Counted from the first letter of the stretch, positions 9,308-20,338 are shown. The stretch is DNA of 64,000 nucleotides from Ahrensia kielensis DSM 5890 (GCF_000374465.1 NZ_KB894529.1:496001-560000); one strand, 5' to 3'. Made by a program: numbers and translations. The notes: generated by a model not told the origin, from the sequence alone.

Positions 9308-10154
9308 CGAACACACAAATGGCGGCCGCATAAAAGAGATCACCAGCGTCTCTAACCCGATTATAAAAGACATTCGTCTGCTGGAAAAAAAGCGTCACCG
9401 CGAAGAAACCAACTCCTTCATTGCAGAAGGCATGAAATTAATCATTGATGCCATTGATAGCGGCTGGACGTTGAAAACACTTCTTTTTGCAGCATCTCAC
9501 CGCGAAAATGACAATGTTAAAAACCTTGTCACACGCGCTGTGACTGGTGGCGCGGATGTTTTGATTGTGCCGGAAAAAGTACTTGGCACCATTACACGCC
9601 GCGACAACCCGCAAATGGTCGTCGGCATTTTTGAGCGCCAATTGCTTGATGCCTCTGATATAAAACCAGAAGCCGAAGATGTGTGGATTGCTCTCGACCG
9701 CATTCGCGACCCGGGTAATCTTGGCACGATTATGCGCACAGCTGACGCTGTGGGAGCAAAAGGCATTATTTTGGTTGGGGAAACCACAGACCCCTTTGCC
9801 ACCGAAACCGTGCGCGCGACGATGGGCTCCATCTTTGCGATACCAGTTGCCCGCTTAGGCGAAGCAGAATTCATTGATTTTGCCAAGAACTGGAACGGTT
9901 TTGTTGTCGGCACACATCTTGCTGGTTCAGTGGATTATCGTGCGCCACAATATTCAGGCCGTCCGACATTATTGATTATGGGCAATGAGCAATCTGGCAT
10001 GCCGCCGCCGCTTGTTGACGTGTGCGAACAACTCATCCGCATTCCACAAGTTGGCCGTGCTGATAGCTTGAACCTTGCGATTGCAACGGGTGTTTGTCTT
10101 TACGAAGTGCGCCGCCATGCCCTTGCACTTGAAGAGCGGGAAAGCCGTATATGA
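9300..10154 (+). CDS. TrmH/SpoU-family RNA 2'-O-methyltransferase
   Basis: This SPOUT-fold enzyme is predicted to methylate ribose 2'-OH in rRNA or tRNA. An N-terminal substrate-binding domain (about 1-105) is followed by the knotted catalytic domain with its three motifs: LDRIRDPGNLGTIMRTADA, IMGNEQSGM and the C-terminal DSLNLAIATG. I chose the ATG at 9300 because GGAG lies about 9 nt upstream, although the frame stays open to 9246. It overlaps the upstream methyltransferase by 8 bp and lspA by 4 bp (ATGA). RlmB or another TrmH paralogue is possible. Confidence 0.88.
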   Translation: MSDEHTNGGRIKEITSVSNPIIKDIRLLEKKRHREETNSFIAEGMKLIIDAIDSGWTLKTLLFAASHRENDNVKNLVTRAVTGGADVLIVPEKVLGTITRRDNPQMVVGIFERQLLDASDIKPEAEDVWIALDRIRDPGNLGTIMRTADAVGAKGIILVGETTDPFATETVRATMGSIFAIPVARLGEAEFIDFAKNWNGFVVGTHLAGSVDYRAPQYSGRPTLLIMGNEQSGMPPPLVDVCEQLIRIPQVGRADSLNLAIATGVCLYEVRRHALALEERESRI

Positions 10155-10639
10155 ACAAATATGCGAGTGGCTTTCTCATCGTGACTTTGGTTGTGGTGAT
10201 CGATCAAATAACAAAATATTGGGTGGAAGCCCAAATGGCATACCAACAGCAAATCGAGTTACTTCCATTCTTTTCGCTGTTTCGCACCCATAATGAAGGT
10301 ATCGCATTTTCAATGTTGCGGGGCCTTGGCCCTTGGCCTTTGGTTTTGATCGCAGTCGCGGTCGTCTGTTTCGTGGCATGGCTTTGGCGTTCTAACCCTT
10401 CATATCGCTGGTTATCACACCTTGCATTTGGCCTCATCATAGGGGGCGCGATCGGCAATATTATTGACCGTGTCATGTATGGCTATGTCGTCGATATGTT
10501 TTTGTTCTACTTGGAAAACTGGTCATTTGCCGTTTTCAACATTGCCGATGTTGCCATAAGCGTTGGCGCTGGCCTCGTCATTTTGGACGAATTGATAACA
10601 TGGCGCAAAACTAAAATGATTGACAGGAATCCAGAGTAA
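10151..10639 (+). CDS. lspA: Lipoprotein signal peptidase (signal peptidase II)
   Basis: This aspartyl protease of the inner membrane cleaves prolipoprotein signal peptides after lipid attachment. Four membrane helices are visible. The family signatures GGAIGNIIDR and FNIADVAIS are intact, with catalytic Asp115 (YVVDMF) and Asp133 (NIAD). Length 162 aa is normal. The start codon overlaps the stop of the preceding methyltransferase gene (ATGA), so translation is coupled. Confidence 0.96.
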   Translation: MNKYASGFLIVTLVVVIDQITKYWVEAQMAYQQQIELLPFFSLFRTHNEGIAFSMLRGLGPWPLVLIAVAVVCFVAWLWRSNPSYRWLSHLAFGLIIGGAIGNIIDRVMYGYVVDMFLFYLENWSFAVFNIADVAISVGAGLVILDELITWRKTKMIDRNPE

Positions 10640-10670
10640 CACCACGTTCTTATCTAAACGGGAGATAAAA

Positions 10671-11666
10671 ATGGCTGATACTTTTAAAGCGATTATGGTG
10701 TCGCGCGACGAAGAGAAAAAACAAAGCGCCACTATCGAAGACATTACGCTTGATGACTTGATGGACGGCGATGTTGTCGTCCGCGTTGAAGCAACGACCG
10801 TCAATTACAAAGATGGCTTAGCGATTACGGGCAAGTCACCGGTTGTGCGCCGCTGGCCGATGATCCCTGGCGTTGATTTTTCTGGCACTGTTGTTTCTTC
10901 AAACCATGCGAAGTGGAAAGCTGGCGACAAAGTTATTTTAAATGGCTGGGGCGTTGGCGAAACGCATTACGGTGCCTATGCGCAGCAAGCGCGCGTTAAC
11001 GGCGACTGGCTCATTGCTTTACCTAAAAGCATGAAACCCAAAGATGCAATGGCAATCGGAACAGCGGGCTACACCGCGATGCTTTGCATTTTGGCACTCG
11101 AAAAAGCTGGCATTACACCCGATAGCGGTCCGATTCTCGTAACAGGGGCCAATGGCGGTGTTGGTTCTGTTAGCGTTTCCCTGCTTGCTAAGCTTGGCTA
11201 TCGTGTCATCGCCTCTACAGGGCGCACATCTGAAGAAGCGTTTTTAAAGAACCTAGGCGCATCTGAAATTATCGACCGTGCTGAATTGTCTGAACCTGGC
11301 CGTCCGCTGGGAAAAGAACGTTGGGCTGGCGCCATTGATTCTGTTGGTTCAACAACACTGGCCAATGTACTTTCTCAAACTCAATATGGCGGCGCTGTAA
11401 CCGCCTGCGGATTGGCGCAAGGCATGGATCTGCCCACAAGCGTTGCACCATTTATTTTGCGCGGCATTTCACTGCTCGGCATCGACAGTGTCATGGCACC
11501 AATCGCACTGCGCGAAGAAGCGTGGGCTCGTCTTTCCACTGATTTGGATGGAGAAAAACTTGCCAGTATCGCAACGACAATTAGCTTCAATGAAATCATT
11601 GAAACGGCGACAGGAATATTGGATGGCAAAGTGCGTGGACGCGTTGTCGTTGATATGACCGCATAA
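10671..11666 (+). CDS. AcuI/YhdH-type acryloyl-CoA reductase-like oxidoreductase
   Basis: This zinc-independent medium-chain reductase belongs to the YhdH/AcuI branch, whose characterised members reduce acryloyl-CoA with NADPH. The N-terminal GroES-like domain contains VNYKDGLAITG, and the Rossmann motif is GANGGVGSVSVSLL. The stretch GISLLGIDSVM near the C-terminus is characteristic of this branch. I placed the start at the ATG at 10671, which has GGAG 8 nt upstream; the frame extends 17 codons further up. In marine bacteria AcuI protects against acrylate from DMSP breakdown, but no DMSP genes are visible here. Confidence 0.85.
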   Translation: MADTFKAIMVSRDEEKKQSATIEDITLDDLMDGDVVVRVEATTVNYKDGLAITGKSPVVRRWPMIPGVDFSGTVVSSNHAKWKAGDKVILNGWGVGETHYGAYAQQARVNGDWLIALPKSMKPKDAMAIGTAGYTAMLCILALEKAGITPDSGPILVTGANGGVGSVSVSLLAKLGYRVIASTGRTSEEAFLKNLGASEIIDRAELSEPGRPLGKERWAGAIDSVGSTTLANVLSQTQYGGAVTACGLAQGMDLPTSVAPFILRGISLLGIDSVMAPIALREEAWARLSTDLDGEKLASIATTISFNEIIETATGILDGKVRGRVVVDMTA

Positions 11667-11730
11667 GGCGTACAAACACTAAAATTGTATCTTCTAGTTT
11701 TACGGCATAATAACCCAAAAGGTTTATGTC

Positions 11731-13671
11731 GTGAACATGGATAATGGGCGCGCAAAACCTAAGAGCAATAAAGAGTTGGAAGCTTATGCTGACCGGCTGT
11801 GGGAAAGCGTTGAAGTTAGCGCGCTTGGTGATACCGCATTTGAAGCGTTGAGCGATGTCGTTGTTGACTGCACATATGATGGAAAAATCCTACGCGCCAA
11901 TATAATTTTCGGTGATCTCGTTGGCCTACCGCTTGAACAAATTATTGGCCAGCCATGTCATCAGTTCGATTTTCTGCGCAACAATGAAATCCCACGCTGC
12001 GAAAAGAAAATAACATCCCAAAGCGGCACTGAAATTTGGTTTGACCGTTTGCAACTTTCCATGCGCGAGCCGGAAAATGGCGATACATTTATCAGGGTCA
12101 TTGGCCGCGATATTACCCAGCAAAAGCGCACCGAAGCGGCATTAATTGAAGCGCGTCATCAAGCAGAAGAAGCCAACGCAGCCAAGTCGCGCTTTCTGGC
12201 CATGGTCAGCCATGAAATTCGCACCCCATTGAACGGCATTATGGGCATGGGGCGTTTGCTGGCCGATACACAGCTAACAGCCGAACAACGCAATTATACC
12301 GAATCGATGATTAGCTCCAGCGAAGCGCTTCTTCTTCTCGTGAATGATCTTCTGCAATTCGGGCGTGAGGACATAGCGGCAAATCGCATAAACCCCGAAC
12401 CTACCTTTATTGCCCCGCTTATTGCAGGTGTTGTAGAGCTGCTTGCGGACAAAGCACATAAAAAAGACATTGATCTTGGTTATGGCTTGAGCGCAGATCT
12501 TCCTGAAAAGCTCAATATCGACGCAGGTCGCCTGCGCCAGATTTTATTTAATATTATCGGCAATGCCCTCAAATTCACCGGCAAAGGCGGTGTCCGCATC
12601 GATGTTTCTTTTTGCGATGAACATTTGCAAATCCGGGTGAAGGACACAGGTCCAGGCATTGCAGAGGAATACCAGGCCAGTGTTTTTGAACCATTTGAGC
12701 AGGTTGAAAACACCTTTAGCCGTACACATGATGGTGCTGGTCTTGGGCTTTCCATCGCTAAAAAAATGGCAAATGCGATGGGCGGTGACATTTTTCTCAA
12801 AAGTAAAGTCGGCGAAGGCTCTGTCTTTACACTGAGCGTGCGAGCAACGCCGCTGCTAGAAGCAAGAAAGAAAGAATTTCTGAACGAAACAGCTGTGATT
12901 TGCGCACGCAAAGGCTTTGAAGCAGACCTCATTTGTGAACTCGCAGCACGTTCAGGCATGCATGTCTTACATACGACGAGCATTTCAGAGATGCATGATC
13001 TTGCAAATCAATGGCCCTACCCATCTAAAATTATCATTGATCAACGCCTGACGGATATGGCGCCTTTAGAACAAATCGAATTTGCTTTGCCCAACTGCCA
13101 AATTATCGCCCTCATAACACCTGAACAGCGCGGCACAATTGGAGCAGCTTTTAAAGCAGCAGAACATGGTTTTCTGACACGGCCAGTGCGCCCTTCAACT
13201 GCATTACAAGTGTTTGCCAATGAAATTCCAATGGCCGAATACACAAATAGTACCGCGCTAACGATTACTGAAAATAGCGAACCGAAAAGCTACAAAGTGC
13301 TGCTTGCTGAAGACAATCCAATTAACGCATTGCTTGCCAGTAAGCTACTTGAACGAGCATCCTGCCAAGTCACACATGTTACCGATGGTGCACAAGCTGT
13401 TGAGAAGCTAAACGCGCAACATGACTATGACATTGTGCTCATGGATCTTCACATGCCTGTTATGGATGGGCTAACGGCAATAAAAGCGATCCGCCAAAAT
13501 GAAGAAGAACGCGGTGAGAAATCGGCCACCATTTTGGCTGTTACTGCCGACAATCAAATTTCAACCAATAATGCTATTATGGCAGCGGGCGCGTCCGGCA
13601 TTCTTGAAAAGCCATTTAATATTGATGTTTTAAAAATAGCTTTGGAAACGAAAACAGCATCAATGGGATAA
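11731..13671 (+). CDS. PAS-containing hybrid sensor histidine kinase
   Basis: This cytosolic hybrid kinase has no membrane helix. A PAS domain covers about residues 35-130, then HisKA with phospho-acceptor His161 in the box SHEIRTPLNG, then an HATPase domain with the N and G boxes (DTGPGI, GAGLGLSI). A degenerate receiver-like stretch (about 385-500) follows, and a complete C-terminal receiver with Asp572 (LMDLHMP) and the conserved lysine in EKPF. The GTG at 11731 is favoured by AAAAGG 8 nt upstream; an ATG 6 bp later is possible. The signal and partner regulator are unknown. The gene stands alone between acuI and olsB. Confidence 0.88.
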   Translation: MNMDNGRAKPKSNKELEAYADRLWESVEVSALGDTAFEALSDVVVDCTYDGKILRANIIFGDLVGLPLEQIIGQPCHQFDFLRNNEIPRCEKKITSQSGTEIWFDRLQLSMREPENGDTFIRVIGRDITQQKRTEAALIEARHQAEEANAAKSRFLAMVSHEIRTPLNGIMGMGRLLADTQLTAEQRNYTESMISSSEALLLLVNDLLQFGREDIAANRINPEPTFIAPLIAGVVELLADKAHKKDIDLGYGLSADLPEKLNIDAGRLRQILFNIIGNALKFTGKGGVRIDVSFCDEHLQIRVKDTGPGIAEEYQASVFEPFEQVENTFSRTHDGAGLGLSIAKKMANAMGGDIFLKSKVGEGSVFTLSVRATPLLEARKKEFLNETAVICARKGFEADLICELAARSGMHVLHTTSISEMHDLANQWPYPSKIIIDQRLTDMAPLEQIEFALPNCQIIALITPEQRGTIGAAFKAAEHGFLTRPVRPSTALQVFANEIPMAEYTNSTALTITENSEPKSYKVLLAEDNPINALLASKLLERASCQVTHVTDGAQAVEKLNAQHDYDIVLMDLHMPVMDGLTAIKAIRQNEEERGEKSATILAVTADNQISTNNAIMAAGASGILEKPFNIDVLKIALETKTASMG

Positions 13672-13757
13672 ACTTGGTTTGACTTTAGTCGCAGCTGTCA
13701 CCATTTTGTTGTGAAAGATTGATATTTCACGTTCAAGAGTAAACTTGAAAGCGTGAT

Positions 13758-14621
13758 ATGAACCACATCATACGCAATTTGCCAAAGCAAAAAACACAAA
13801 TATTTGAAGAACATAAGGCTGGCAATTTGCTCGGCCAAATCGGCTTTCTTCACGTTAGACTAGCCGAATCAAAGGCTGAAATTGAGAAAGCTCAGTCTAT
13901 TCGATACGATGTTTTTTACCGCGAATTTGGTGCACATGCTTCGCCGTCTTGCAGCGCATCTGGCCTTGATCAAGATTTATTTGATGATCATTGCGACCAC
14001 CTGATTGTGCTCGACACTGAAATTGTCGGCTCAAGTGAAGATCAAATTGTCGGCACTTACAGATTGATGCGCAAACAACATGCACAATCTGCTGGTGGCT
14101 ATTATTCGGCAGGTGAATTTGCCATTGCGAGCCTGATGACGCGCCACAAAGATCGTAATTTTTTAGAGCTAGGCCGCTCATGCGTTCTGCCAAAATACCG
14201 CTCCAAACGTACTATTGAGTTACTTTGGCAGGGTATTTGGGCTTATTCTCAACAGTACAAAATTGACGTCATGCTTGGCTGCGCATCCTTTTTTGGAACC
14301 GTTCCTGCCAGACATGCCGAAGCATTGAGCTTCTTGCATCACCACGCCCGCACCGATGCTTCATGGCATATTGCACCAGTACCGGGCAGGCATGTTTCGA
14401 TGGATTTAATGCCTGAAGAAGCCATCAATATGAAAACGGCTTTGAACACGCTGCCGCCGCTGATTAAAGGCTATCTTCGCCTCGGTGCTAAATTTGGCGA
14501 AGGCGCTGTGATTGACCATGAGTTCAACACGATCGATGTGATGGTGGTTTTGCCGGTTGAAAATATCTCCGGTCGATACAAAGCTTATTATGGAGAAAAT
14601 GCCGAACGGTTTGCCGCTTAG
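13758..14621 (+). CDS. olsB: L-ornithine N-alpha-acyltransferase (ornithine lipid synthesis)
   Basis: OlsB transfers a 3-hydroxyacyl chain from acyl carrier protein to ornithine, giving lyso-ornithine lipid, a phosphorus-free membrane lipid precursor. The GNAT-like fold is recognisable from SIRYDVFYREFGA near the N-terminus, VGTYRLM, and LELGRSCVLPKYRSK. Length 287 aa fits. Many such genes are annotated as hemolysin-like or GNAT proteins. The second enzyme, OlsA, is not in the window. It sits between a hybrid kinase and mutS. Confidence 0.88.
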   Translation: MNHIIRNLPKQKTQIFEEHKAGNLLGQIGFLHVRLAESKAEIEKAQSIRYDVFYREFGAHASPSCSASGLDQDLFDDHCDHLIVLDTEIVGSSEDQIVGTYRLMRKQHAQSAGGYYSAGEFAIASLMTRHKDRNFLELGRSCVLPKYRSKRTIELLWQGIWAYSQQYKIDVMLGCASFFGTVPARHAEALSFLHHHARTDASWHIAPVPGRHVSMDLMPEEAINMKTALNTLPPLIKGYLRLGAKFGEGAVIDHEFNTIDVMVVLPVENISGRYKAYYGENAERFAA

Positions 14622-14647
14622 GCTCTAATATAGCCCGTTACACTGAA

Positions 14648-14676
14648 CCCTCTGCAACCTTTGCAGGGGATTTCAT
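14648..14676 (+). terminator. Candidate terminator after olsB
   Basis: CTGCAA at 14652-14657 pairs with TTGCAG at 14661-14666, extended by CCC/GGG across one bulged T, followed by a broken T-rich run. It lies between olsB and mutS. Confidence 0.45.
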
Positions 14677-14770
14677 TAAATTGCCCTGTTTCGATGACGT
14701 TTAAAGACGCATAAACGGATTAATCTGGCGCTTAGGCGCGAATTTAAATCGAACAGTTCAGCAAGTCATC

Positions 14771-17518
14771 ATGAGTGCAGAAACGTCAACACCACAGACA
14801 TCAACGCCAGACGCGGCAAAGCCCGTCAGCGCGCCAACGCCTATGATCGCTCAATTTCTCGAAATTAAAGCCGCGAATTCAGATTCGTTGCTCTTTTACC
14901 GTATGGGAGATTTCTATGAGCTTTTCTTTTCAGATGCAGAGATAGCATCCAAAGCACTTGGCATTGCATTGACCAAGCGCGGCAAGCATCTTGATCAAGA
15001 TATACCGATGTGCGGTGTCCCTGTTCATGCCGCGGATGACTACTTACAAAAGCTCATTTCAAAAGGTTACCGTGTCGCGGTCTGCGAACAATTGGAAGAC
15101 CCTGCGGAAGCCAAAAAACGCGGTTCAAAATCTGTGGTTCGGCGCGATGTAACACGCCTTGTTACGCCCGCGACAATCACAGAGGAAAAGCTTCTTGATC
15201 CGAGTGACACATCCTATCTCGTTGCTGTTGGCCGCGTAAAAGCAAATGGTGATGTGCTGGCGCTTGCGTGGATTGATATCACAACCGGACAATTCAGGTT
15301 GATGGAAACCGATGCGCGGCGCCTGCTTCCCGATTTAATGCGCATTGGCCCTAAAGAAATTGTTGTGGCAGAGCCCGTCTATCATGATGAAATTTTAAAA
15401 CCTTCTTTTGAACAATTTGGCCGCGCTGTTTCATTGCAACCTGCCGTTCTGTTTGACAGCGCAACGGCTGCGCAAAAGCTTGCTAAATTCTACGGCGTTC
15501 AAACAACAGACAGCTTTGGTGATTTTTCACGCGCTGAACTTTCAGCTGCAGCGGGTGCGCTGGCCTATATTGAGAAAACGCAGATCGCTGAGCGCCCCTC
15601 ACTGCAAAGGCCAGAGCGTGAAAGCGAAAGCTCACTTTTATTCATCGATCCTGCAACACGGCTCAACCTCGAACTTGAAAAAACATTAAACGGTTCGCGT
15701 GATGGATCATTACTCAAATCGATAGACCGCACCGTAACCGGCGGCGGCGCTAGGCTTTTGGCTGAGCGTTTGCGCGCTCCGCTCACAGATTGCGGCGACA
15801 TCAATCAGCGTCTTGATGCTGTTAGCTTTTTTCTAAGTGAAGACGATCTTGGCCAAAAGTTACGCACGCTTCTAAAATCCATGCCGGATATGCCGCGCGC
15901 GATTTCGCGCTTGTCGCTTAATCGCGGTGGGCCTCGCGATCTGGCTGCAATTTCAAACGGGTTAAAGGTTACACGTTCAATTTTTGACGTTCTATCTGCG
16001 TGCGAAATGCTGCCACAGGAAATTCAATCGGCATCCGATAATTTAGCGATGGCTCCCGACGATATTCATCAATTGCTGGAACGGGCTCTTGGCGATGAAT
16101 TGCCATTGCTTAAACGTGACGGCGGTTTCGTGGCCAATGGCTATAATGACGAGTTGGACGAAATGCGCGGCCTTCGCGACCAGTCCCGCCGCATCATCGC
16201 TGAGCTGCAAGCAAAATATGCAGATGATACGGGCGTTAAATCACTCAAGATCAAGCACAATAATGTGCTTGGTTATTTCATCGAAGTCACCGCTTTAAAC
16301 GCAGGTCCGCTAACGCAAACAGATGAAGCCAAAGGCAAATATATCCATCGCCAAAGCTTGGCAAATGCGATGCGCTTTACAACAACAGAGCTTGCTGATC
16401 TTGAAAGCAAGATTGCAAGTGCTGCAGGTAGAGCTCTCGCTATCGAGCTTGGTGTGTTTGATCAATTGCGTGATGCAACTGTTGCACAAGCTGATAGTTT
16501 GCGCGCCTGCGCACAGGCAGCTTCGGTCTTAGATGTTACCATTGCGCTTGCAGAGCTTGCAGGTGGACAAGGTTATTGCCGTCCAATCGTTGACGATAGC
16601 CGTGTATTTAACATTACGGCGGGCAGGCACCCCGTTGTTGAGCAGGCACTTCGCAAACAGGCGGGCGCGCCTTTCGTTGCCAATGATTGTGATTTATCGC
16701 CGCGCACTGATGGCGACAATGAGCATGGCGCAATATGGGTTCTAACCGGTCCCAACATGGGCGGTAAATCAACATTCCTGCGCCAGAATGCCCTTATCGC
16801 AATTATGGCTCAAATTGGCTCTTTTGTTCCTGCTGGTGCAGCTCATATCGGCGCGATTGACCGCCTGTTTAGCCGCGTTGGTGCGTCTGATGATTTGGCG
16901 CGCGGCCGATCAACATTCATGGTGGAGATGGTGGAAACTGCCGCTATTCTCAATCAGGCAGGCCCCAACTCGCTGGTTATTTTGGATGAAATTGGGCGCG
17001 GCACAGCAACCTTTGATGGACTTTCAATTGCTTGGGCAACCATCGAATATCTGCATGAACAAAACAAATGCCGCACGCTTTTTGCAACGCACTTTCATGA
17101 ATTGACCGCTTTGAGTGAACGCCACAATCGCCTTGCGAATGTTACGATCAAGGTCAAAGAATGGAATGGCGATGTGATCTTTTTGCACGAAGTCATTCAT
17201 GGAGCAGCAGACCGTTCTTACGGTGTACAGGTCGCACGGCTTGCAGGCCTACCTGATGCGGTTGTTGCGCGTGCAAAGCACGTCTTGGAAGAGTTGGAAA
17301 CACAAGGGCGCGAGAGTAAGACAGCAACGCTCATTGATGATTTACCGCTCTTTTCAACTGAGATCGCACGTGCAGTTGAAAACAAATCATCAAAGCCTGT
17401 TCTGACAAACAATGCGCTCAATACCGCGCTTGACGATATGACGCCTGATGAAATGACTCCTATGCAGGCCATGGAAGCACTATATAAGCTAAAATCGATT
17501 GCAGCTAAGAAGGAATAA
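14771..17518 (+). CDS. mutS: DNA mismatch repair protein MutS
   Basis: MutS recognises mismatches and small loops and recruits MutL. The mismatch-reading Phe-X-Glu motif is present (Phe48 and Glu50 in GDFYELF). Connector, lever and clamp domains follow, and the C-terminal ABC-type ATPase has Walker [10 protein letters not shown] starting at residue 660, then [10 protein letters not shown] and ATHFHEL. At 915 aa it is a full-length MutS I. It is followed after only 6 bp by glnD, the usual rhizobial neighbour. Confidence 0.98.
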   Translation: MSAETSTPQTSTPDAAKPVSAPTPMIAQFLEIKAANSDSLLFYRMGDFYELFFSDAEIASKALGIALTKRGKHLDQDIPMCGVPVHAADDYLQKLISKGYRVAVCEQLEDPAEAKKRGSKSVVRRDVTRLVTPATITEEKLLDPSDTSYLVAVGRVKANGDVLALAWIDITTGQFRLMETDARRLLPDLMRIGPKEIVVAEPVYHDEILKPSFEQFGRAVSLQPAVLFDSATAAQKLAKFYGVQTTDSFGDFSRAELSAAAGALAYIEKTQIAERPSLQRPERESESSLLFIDPATRLNLELEKTLNGSRDGSLLKSIDRTVTGGGARLLAERLRAPLTDCGDINQRLDAVSFFLSEDDLGQKLRTLLKSMPDMPRAISRLSLNRGGPRDLAAISNGLKVTRSIFDVLSACEMLPQEIQSASDNLAMAPDDIHQLLERALGDELPLLKRDGGFVANGYNDELDEMRGLRDQSRRIIAELQAKYADDTGVKSLKIKHNNVLGYFIEVTALNAGPLTQTDEAKGKYIHRQSLANAMRFTTTELADLESKIASAAGRALAIELGVFDQLRDATVAQADSLRACAQAASVLDVTIALAELAGGQGYCRPIVDDSRVFNITAGRHPVVEQALRKQAGAPFVANDCDLSPRTDGDNEHGAIWVLTGPNMGGKSTFLRQNALIAIMAQIGSFVPAGAAHIGAIDRLFSRVGASDDLARGRSTFMVEMVETAAILNQAGPNSLVILDEIGRGTATFDGLSIAWATIEYLHEQNKCRTLFATHFHELTALSERHNRLANVTIKVKEWNGDVIFLHEVIHGAADRSYGVQVARLAGLPDAVVARAKHVLEELETQGRESKTATLIDDLPLFSTEIARAVENKSSKPVLTNNALNTALDDMTPDEMTPMQAMEALYKLKSIAAKKE

Positions 17519-17524
17519 AGCCTG

Positions 17525-20335
17525 TTGGCGAAACAAGACCTTAAACTCGATGAGATTGTTGACCGGACTGCTTTAGACGAAGCGCTTAACGGTTTTGCAG
17601 TTGCAAGTGGCAGTTCTGCTGACGGCAATGATGTGCGCGCAAAAGTTGTGACGCACTTAAAGAAAGTTCTACAAGACGGCCGTGATCGCGCAGAAAAAAT
17701 GCTCTATGAGGACGGTCTTGGGCGCGGTTGCGCGGCGCGGCTTTCACACCTTCAAGACCAAATCATTTGTGCGACCTATGATTTTGCACTCACCCATGTT
17801 TTCAAAGTGAGCAATCTTTCCAATGCAGAAAAATTGGCCCTGACGGCGGTTGGCGGCTATGGGCGTGGTACGCTTGCACCTGGATCAGACGTCGATCTTC
17901 TTTTTATTCTGCCTTACAAGCAAACACCTTTGGGCGAACAAATCGCCGAATACATTTTATATATGCTGTGGGATTTAGGCCTAAAAGTTGGCCATGCGAC
18001 ACGCACCGTAGACGAATGTATCAAGCTTTCAAAAACCGATAACACGATCTGCACCTCCATTCTTGAAGTGCGCTATTTGACCGGAGACAAAGACCTTTTT
18101 GACGAACTCGTCAAAGCTTATCAAAGCGATGTTGTTCAAAAAATTGGCTCACAGTTTATCCAAGACAAATTGCAAGAGCGCGACGACCGGCACAAAAGAA
18201 TGGGCGAAACACGCTATGTGGTAGAGCCTAACGTCAAGGACGGTAAAGGCGGTCTGCGCGATCTTCAAACATTGTTTTGGATCGGTAAATTTCAATATCA
18301 GGTCTTGCGCCGGAAAGAATTGATTAAAAAGGGCGTCTTCACGCGCTCGGAATTCAATCTTTTCGTTAAGTGTGAAGACTTCCTGTGGGCTGTGCGCTGC
18401 CATCTGCATTTTCTAACGGGCAAGGCAGAAGAGCGTCTTTCATTTGACGTTCAGCGCGAATTAGCGGCCCGCATGAGCTATCAGTCGCATCCAGGATTGC
18501 AGGATGTTGAGCGCTTTATGAAGCACTATTTCCTGATTGCGAAAGATGTCGGCGACCTAACGCGCATCTTCTGCGCAGCACTTGAAGAACAGGATTTAAA
18601 GCAAGCGCCGTCTCTTACTAAATTTTTCCAAACCTTGCCATTTACGCGCAGCGTTCGAAAAATTGCTGGGATCACAGATTTTGTTATCGATAACCAGCGC
18701 ATCAATGTTGCCGATGCGGATGTATTTAAAAAAGATCCAGTCAATCTAATACGGATATTCCATCTGGCTGACCGTTACAGCCTCGAATATCACCCCCAAG
18801 CCATGCAATTGATCCGCAAGTCACTAAAGCTGATTGATCGCAAGTTACGCCAAGATGTGAACGCCAACAAATTGTTCATGAACATTTTAACATCAGGCAA
18901 CAATCCTGAACTTAATCTGCGCCGCATGAATGAGGCTGGGGTTCTTGGTCGTTTCTTGCGTGATTTTGGCAAGGTTGTCGCGATGATGCAGTTCAATATG
19001 TATCACCACTATACGGTGGACGAACATTTAATCCGCACTGTCGGTGTATTGCAGCGCATTGAAAGTGGCGAAATAGCTAAAGAGCATCCGCTTACATCCA
19101 AGCTTCTGCCTTCAATGAAGCATGAGCGTAAAATCCTCTATATCACCTTGCTTTTGCATGATGTTGCCAAGGGACGCCCGCAAGATCATTCCATTGCAGG
19201 TGCAGAAGTTGCCCGCAAATTGTGTCCGCGGCTTGGTTTTTCAAAAGAAGATACAGCACTCATTGCTTGGCTTATTCAAGAGCATTTGACGATGAGTATG
19301 GTTGCGCAGTCACGAGATTTATCAGACCGCAAAACCATCGAAGATTTTTCCGCAACCGTTCAGACGATGCGCCGCCTGAAACTGCTTTTGGTGCTAACCA
19401 TCTGTGATATCCGAGCGGTTGGGCCCGGCGTTTGGAACGGCTGGAAAGGCCAGTTACTGCGCACACTTTATCAAGAATCTGAACTTTGGATTACTGGCGG
19501 TTTTTCAGAAACCAACCGCCAAAGCCGCGCCGAAGGTGAGCGCGAACGGCTGTATGATGCACTCGGCGAATGGAATGATGCCGACCGCGCAAAATACACG
19601 AACCTGCACTATGATAATTATATTCTCACTGTTTCTCTAAACGACCAGATTCGCCATGCTCATTTCGTGCGTGATGCTGATCTTGCGGACCGCCACCTCG
19701 ATACGATGGTTAAAACGGACGCGTTTCAGGCCATTACAGAAATTACAATTCTTGCGCAGGATCACCCTCGCCTATTGGCGGTAATTGCGGCAGCTTGTTC
19801 AAGTGCAGGCGCATCAATTGATGGTGCGCATATTTTTACCACCGGCGATGGCCGTGCGCTTGATACAATTTTATTAGAGCGTGAATTTGATGCGGATGAA
19901 GACGAGCTGCGCCGCGCAAAGCGTATAGGCAAACTTATCGAAGATGTTCTGTCCGGCAAGAGCTATTTACCTGAGGTGCAAGCAACGCGGCCACGCTTGG
20001 GCCGCACGCCAAAGGCATTTGTCATTGAACCTGTTGTGACAATCGACAACACACTTTCGAACAGGTTCTCCGTTGTTCAGGTGGAAGGCCTTGACCGTCC
20101 TGCCCTGCTGTCTGAACTTTGCGAAACATTGTCTGATTTGAAATTAGACATTCGCTCAGCACACATTACGACCTTTGGCGAAAAAGTGATTGATAGTTTT
20201 TATGTAACCGATTTAATTGGCCATAAGGTTGTCGACACAGCACGCCAAACTCGCATTAAAAAGAGCCTCCGCCAAAAATTGATGCCGCAGCATGCGTCCG
20301 CCACAACAAATAAAAAAGATACGAAGGATGCCTAG
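17525..20335 (+). CDS. glnD: PII uridylyltransferase/uridylyl-removing enzyme
   Basis: GlnD is the primary glutamine sensor. It adds UMP to PII proteins under nitrogen limitation and removes it in excess. Domain order is nucleotidyltransferase (GGYGRGTLAPGSDVDLLF, about 108-125), an HD hydrolase domain (LLHDVAKG), and two C-terminal ACT domains that bind glutamine. At 936 aa it is complete. The TTG start 6 bp after mutS is supported by AAGGA about 9 nt upstream. Together with rpoN and ptsN it gives this chromosome stretch much of its nitrogen-control machinery. Confidence 0.97.
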   Translation: MAKQDLKLDEIVDRTALDEALNGFAVASGSSADGNDVRAKVVTHLKKVLQDGRDRAEKMLYEDGLGRGCAARLSHLQDQIICATYDFALTHVFKVSNLSNAEKLALTAVGGYGRGTLAPGSDVDLLFILPYKQTPLGEQIAEYILYMLWDLGLKVGHATRTVDECIKLSKTDNTICTSILEVRYLTGDKDLFDELVKAYQSDVVQKIGSQFIQDKLQERDDRHKRMGETRYVVEPNVKDGKGGLRDLQTLFWIGKFQYQVLRRKELIKKGVFTRSEFNLFVKCEDFLWAVRCHLHFLTGKAEERLSFDVQRELAARMSYQSHPGLQDVERFMKHYFLIAKDVGDLTRIFCAALEEQDLKQAPSLTKFFQTLPFTRSVRKIAGITDFVIDNQRINVADADVFKKDPVNLIRIFHLADRYSLEYHPQAMQLIRKSLKLIDRKLRQDVNANKLFMNILTSGNNPELNLRRMNEAGVLGRFLRDFGKVVAMMQFNMYHHYTVDEHLIRTVGVLQRIESGEIAKEHPLTSKLLPSMKHERKILYITLLLHDVAKGRPQDHSIAGAEVARKLCPRLGFSKEDTALIAWLIQEHLTMSMVAQSRDLSDRKTIEDFSATVQTMRRLKLLLVLTICDIRAVGPGVWNGWKGQLLRTLYQESELWITGGFSETNRQSRAEGERERLYDALGEWNDADRAKYTNLHYDNYILTVSLNDQIRHAHFVRDADLADRHLDTMVKTDAFQAITEITILAQDHPRLLAVIAAACSSAGASIDGAHIFTTGDGRALDTILLEREFDADEDELRRAKRIGKLIEDVLSGKSYLPEVQATRPRLGRTPKAFVIEPVVTIDNTLSNRFSVVQVEGLDRPALLSELCETLSDLKLDIRSAHITTFGEKVIDSFYVTDLIGHKVVDTARQTRIKKSLRQKLMPQHASATTNKKDTKDA

Positions 20336-20338
20336 CGC

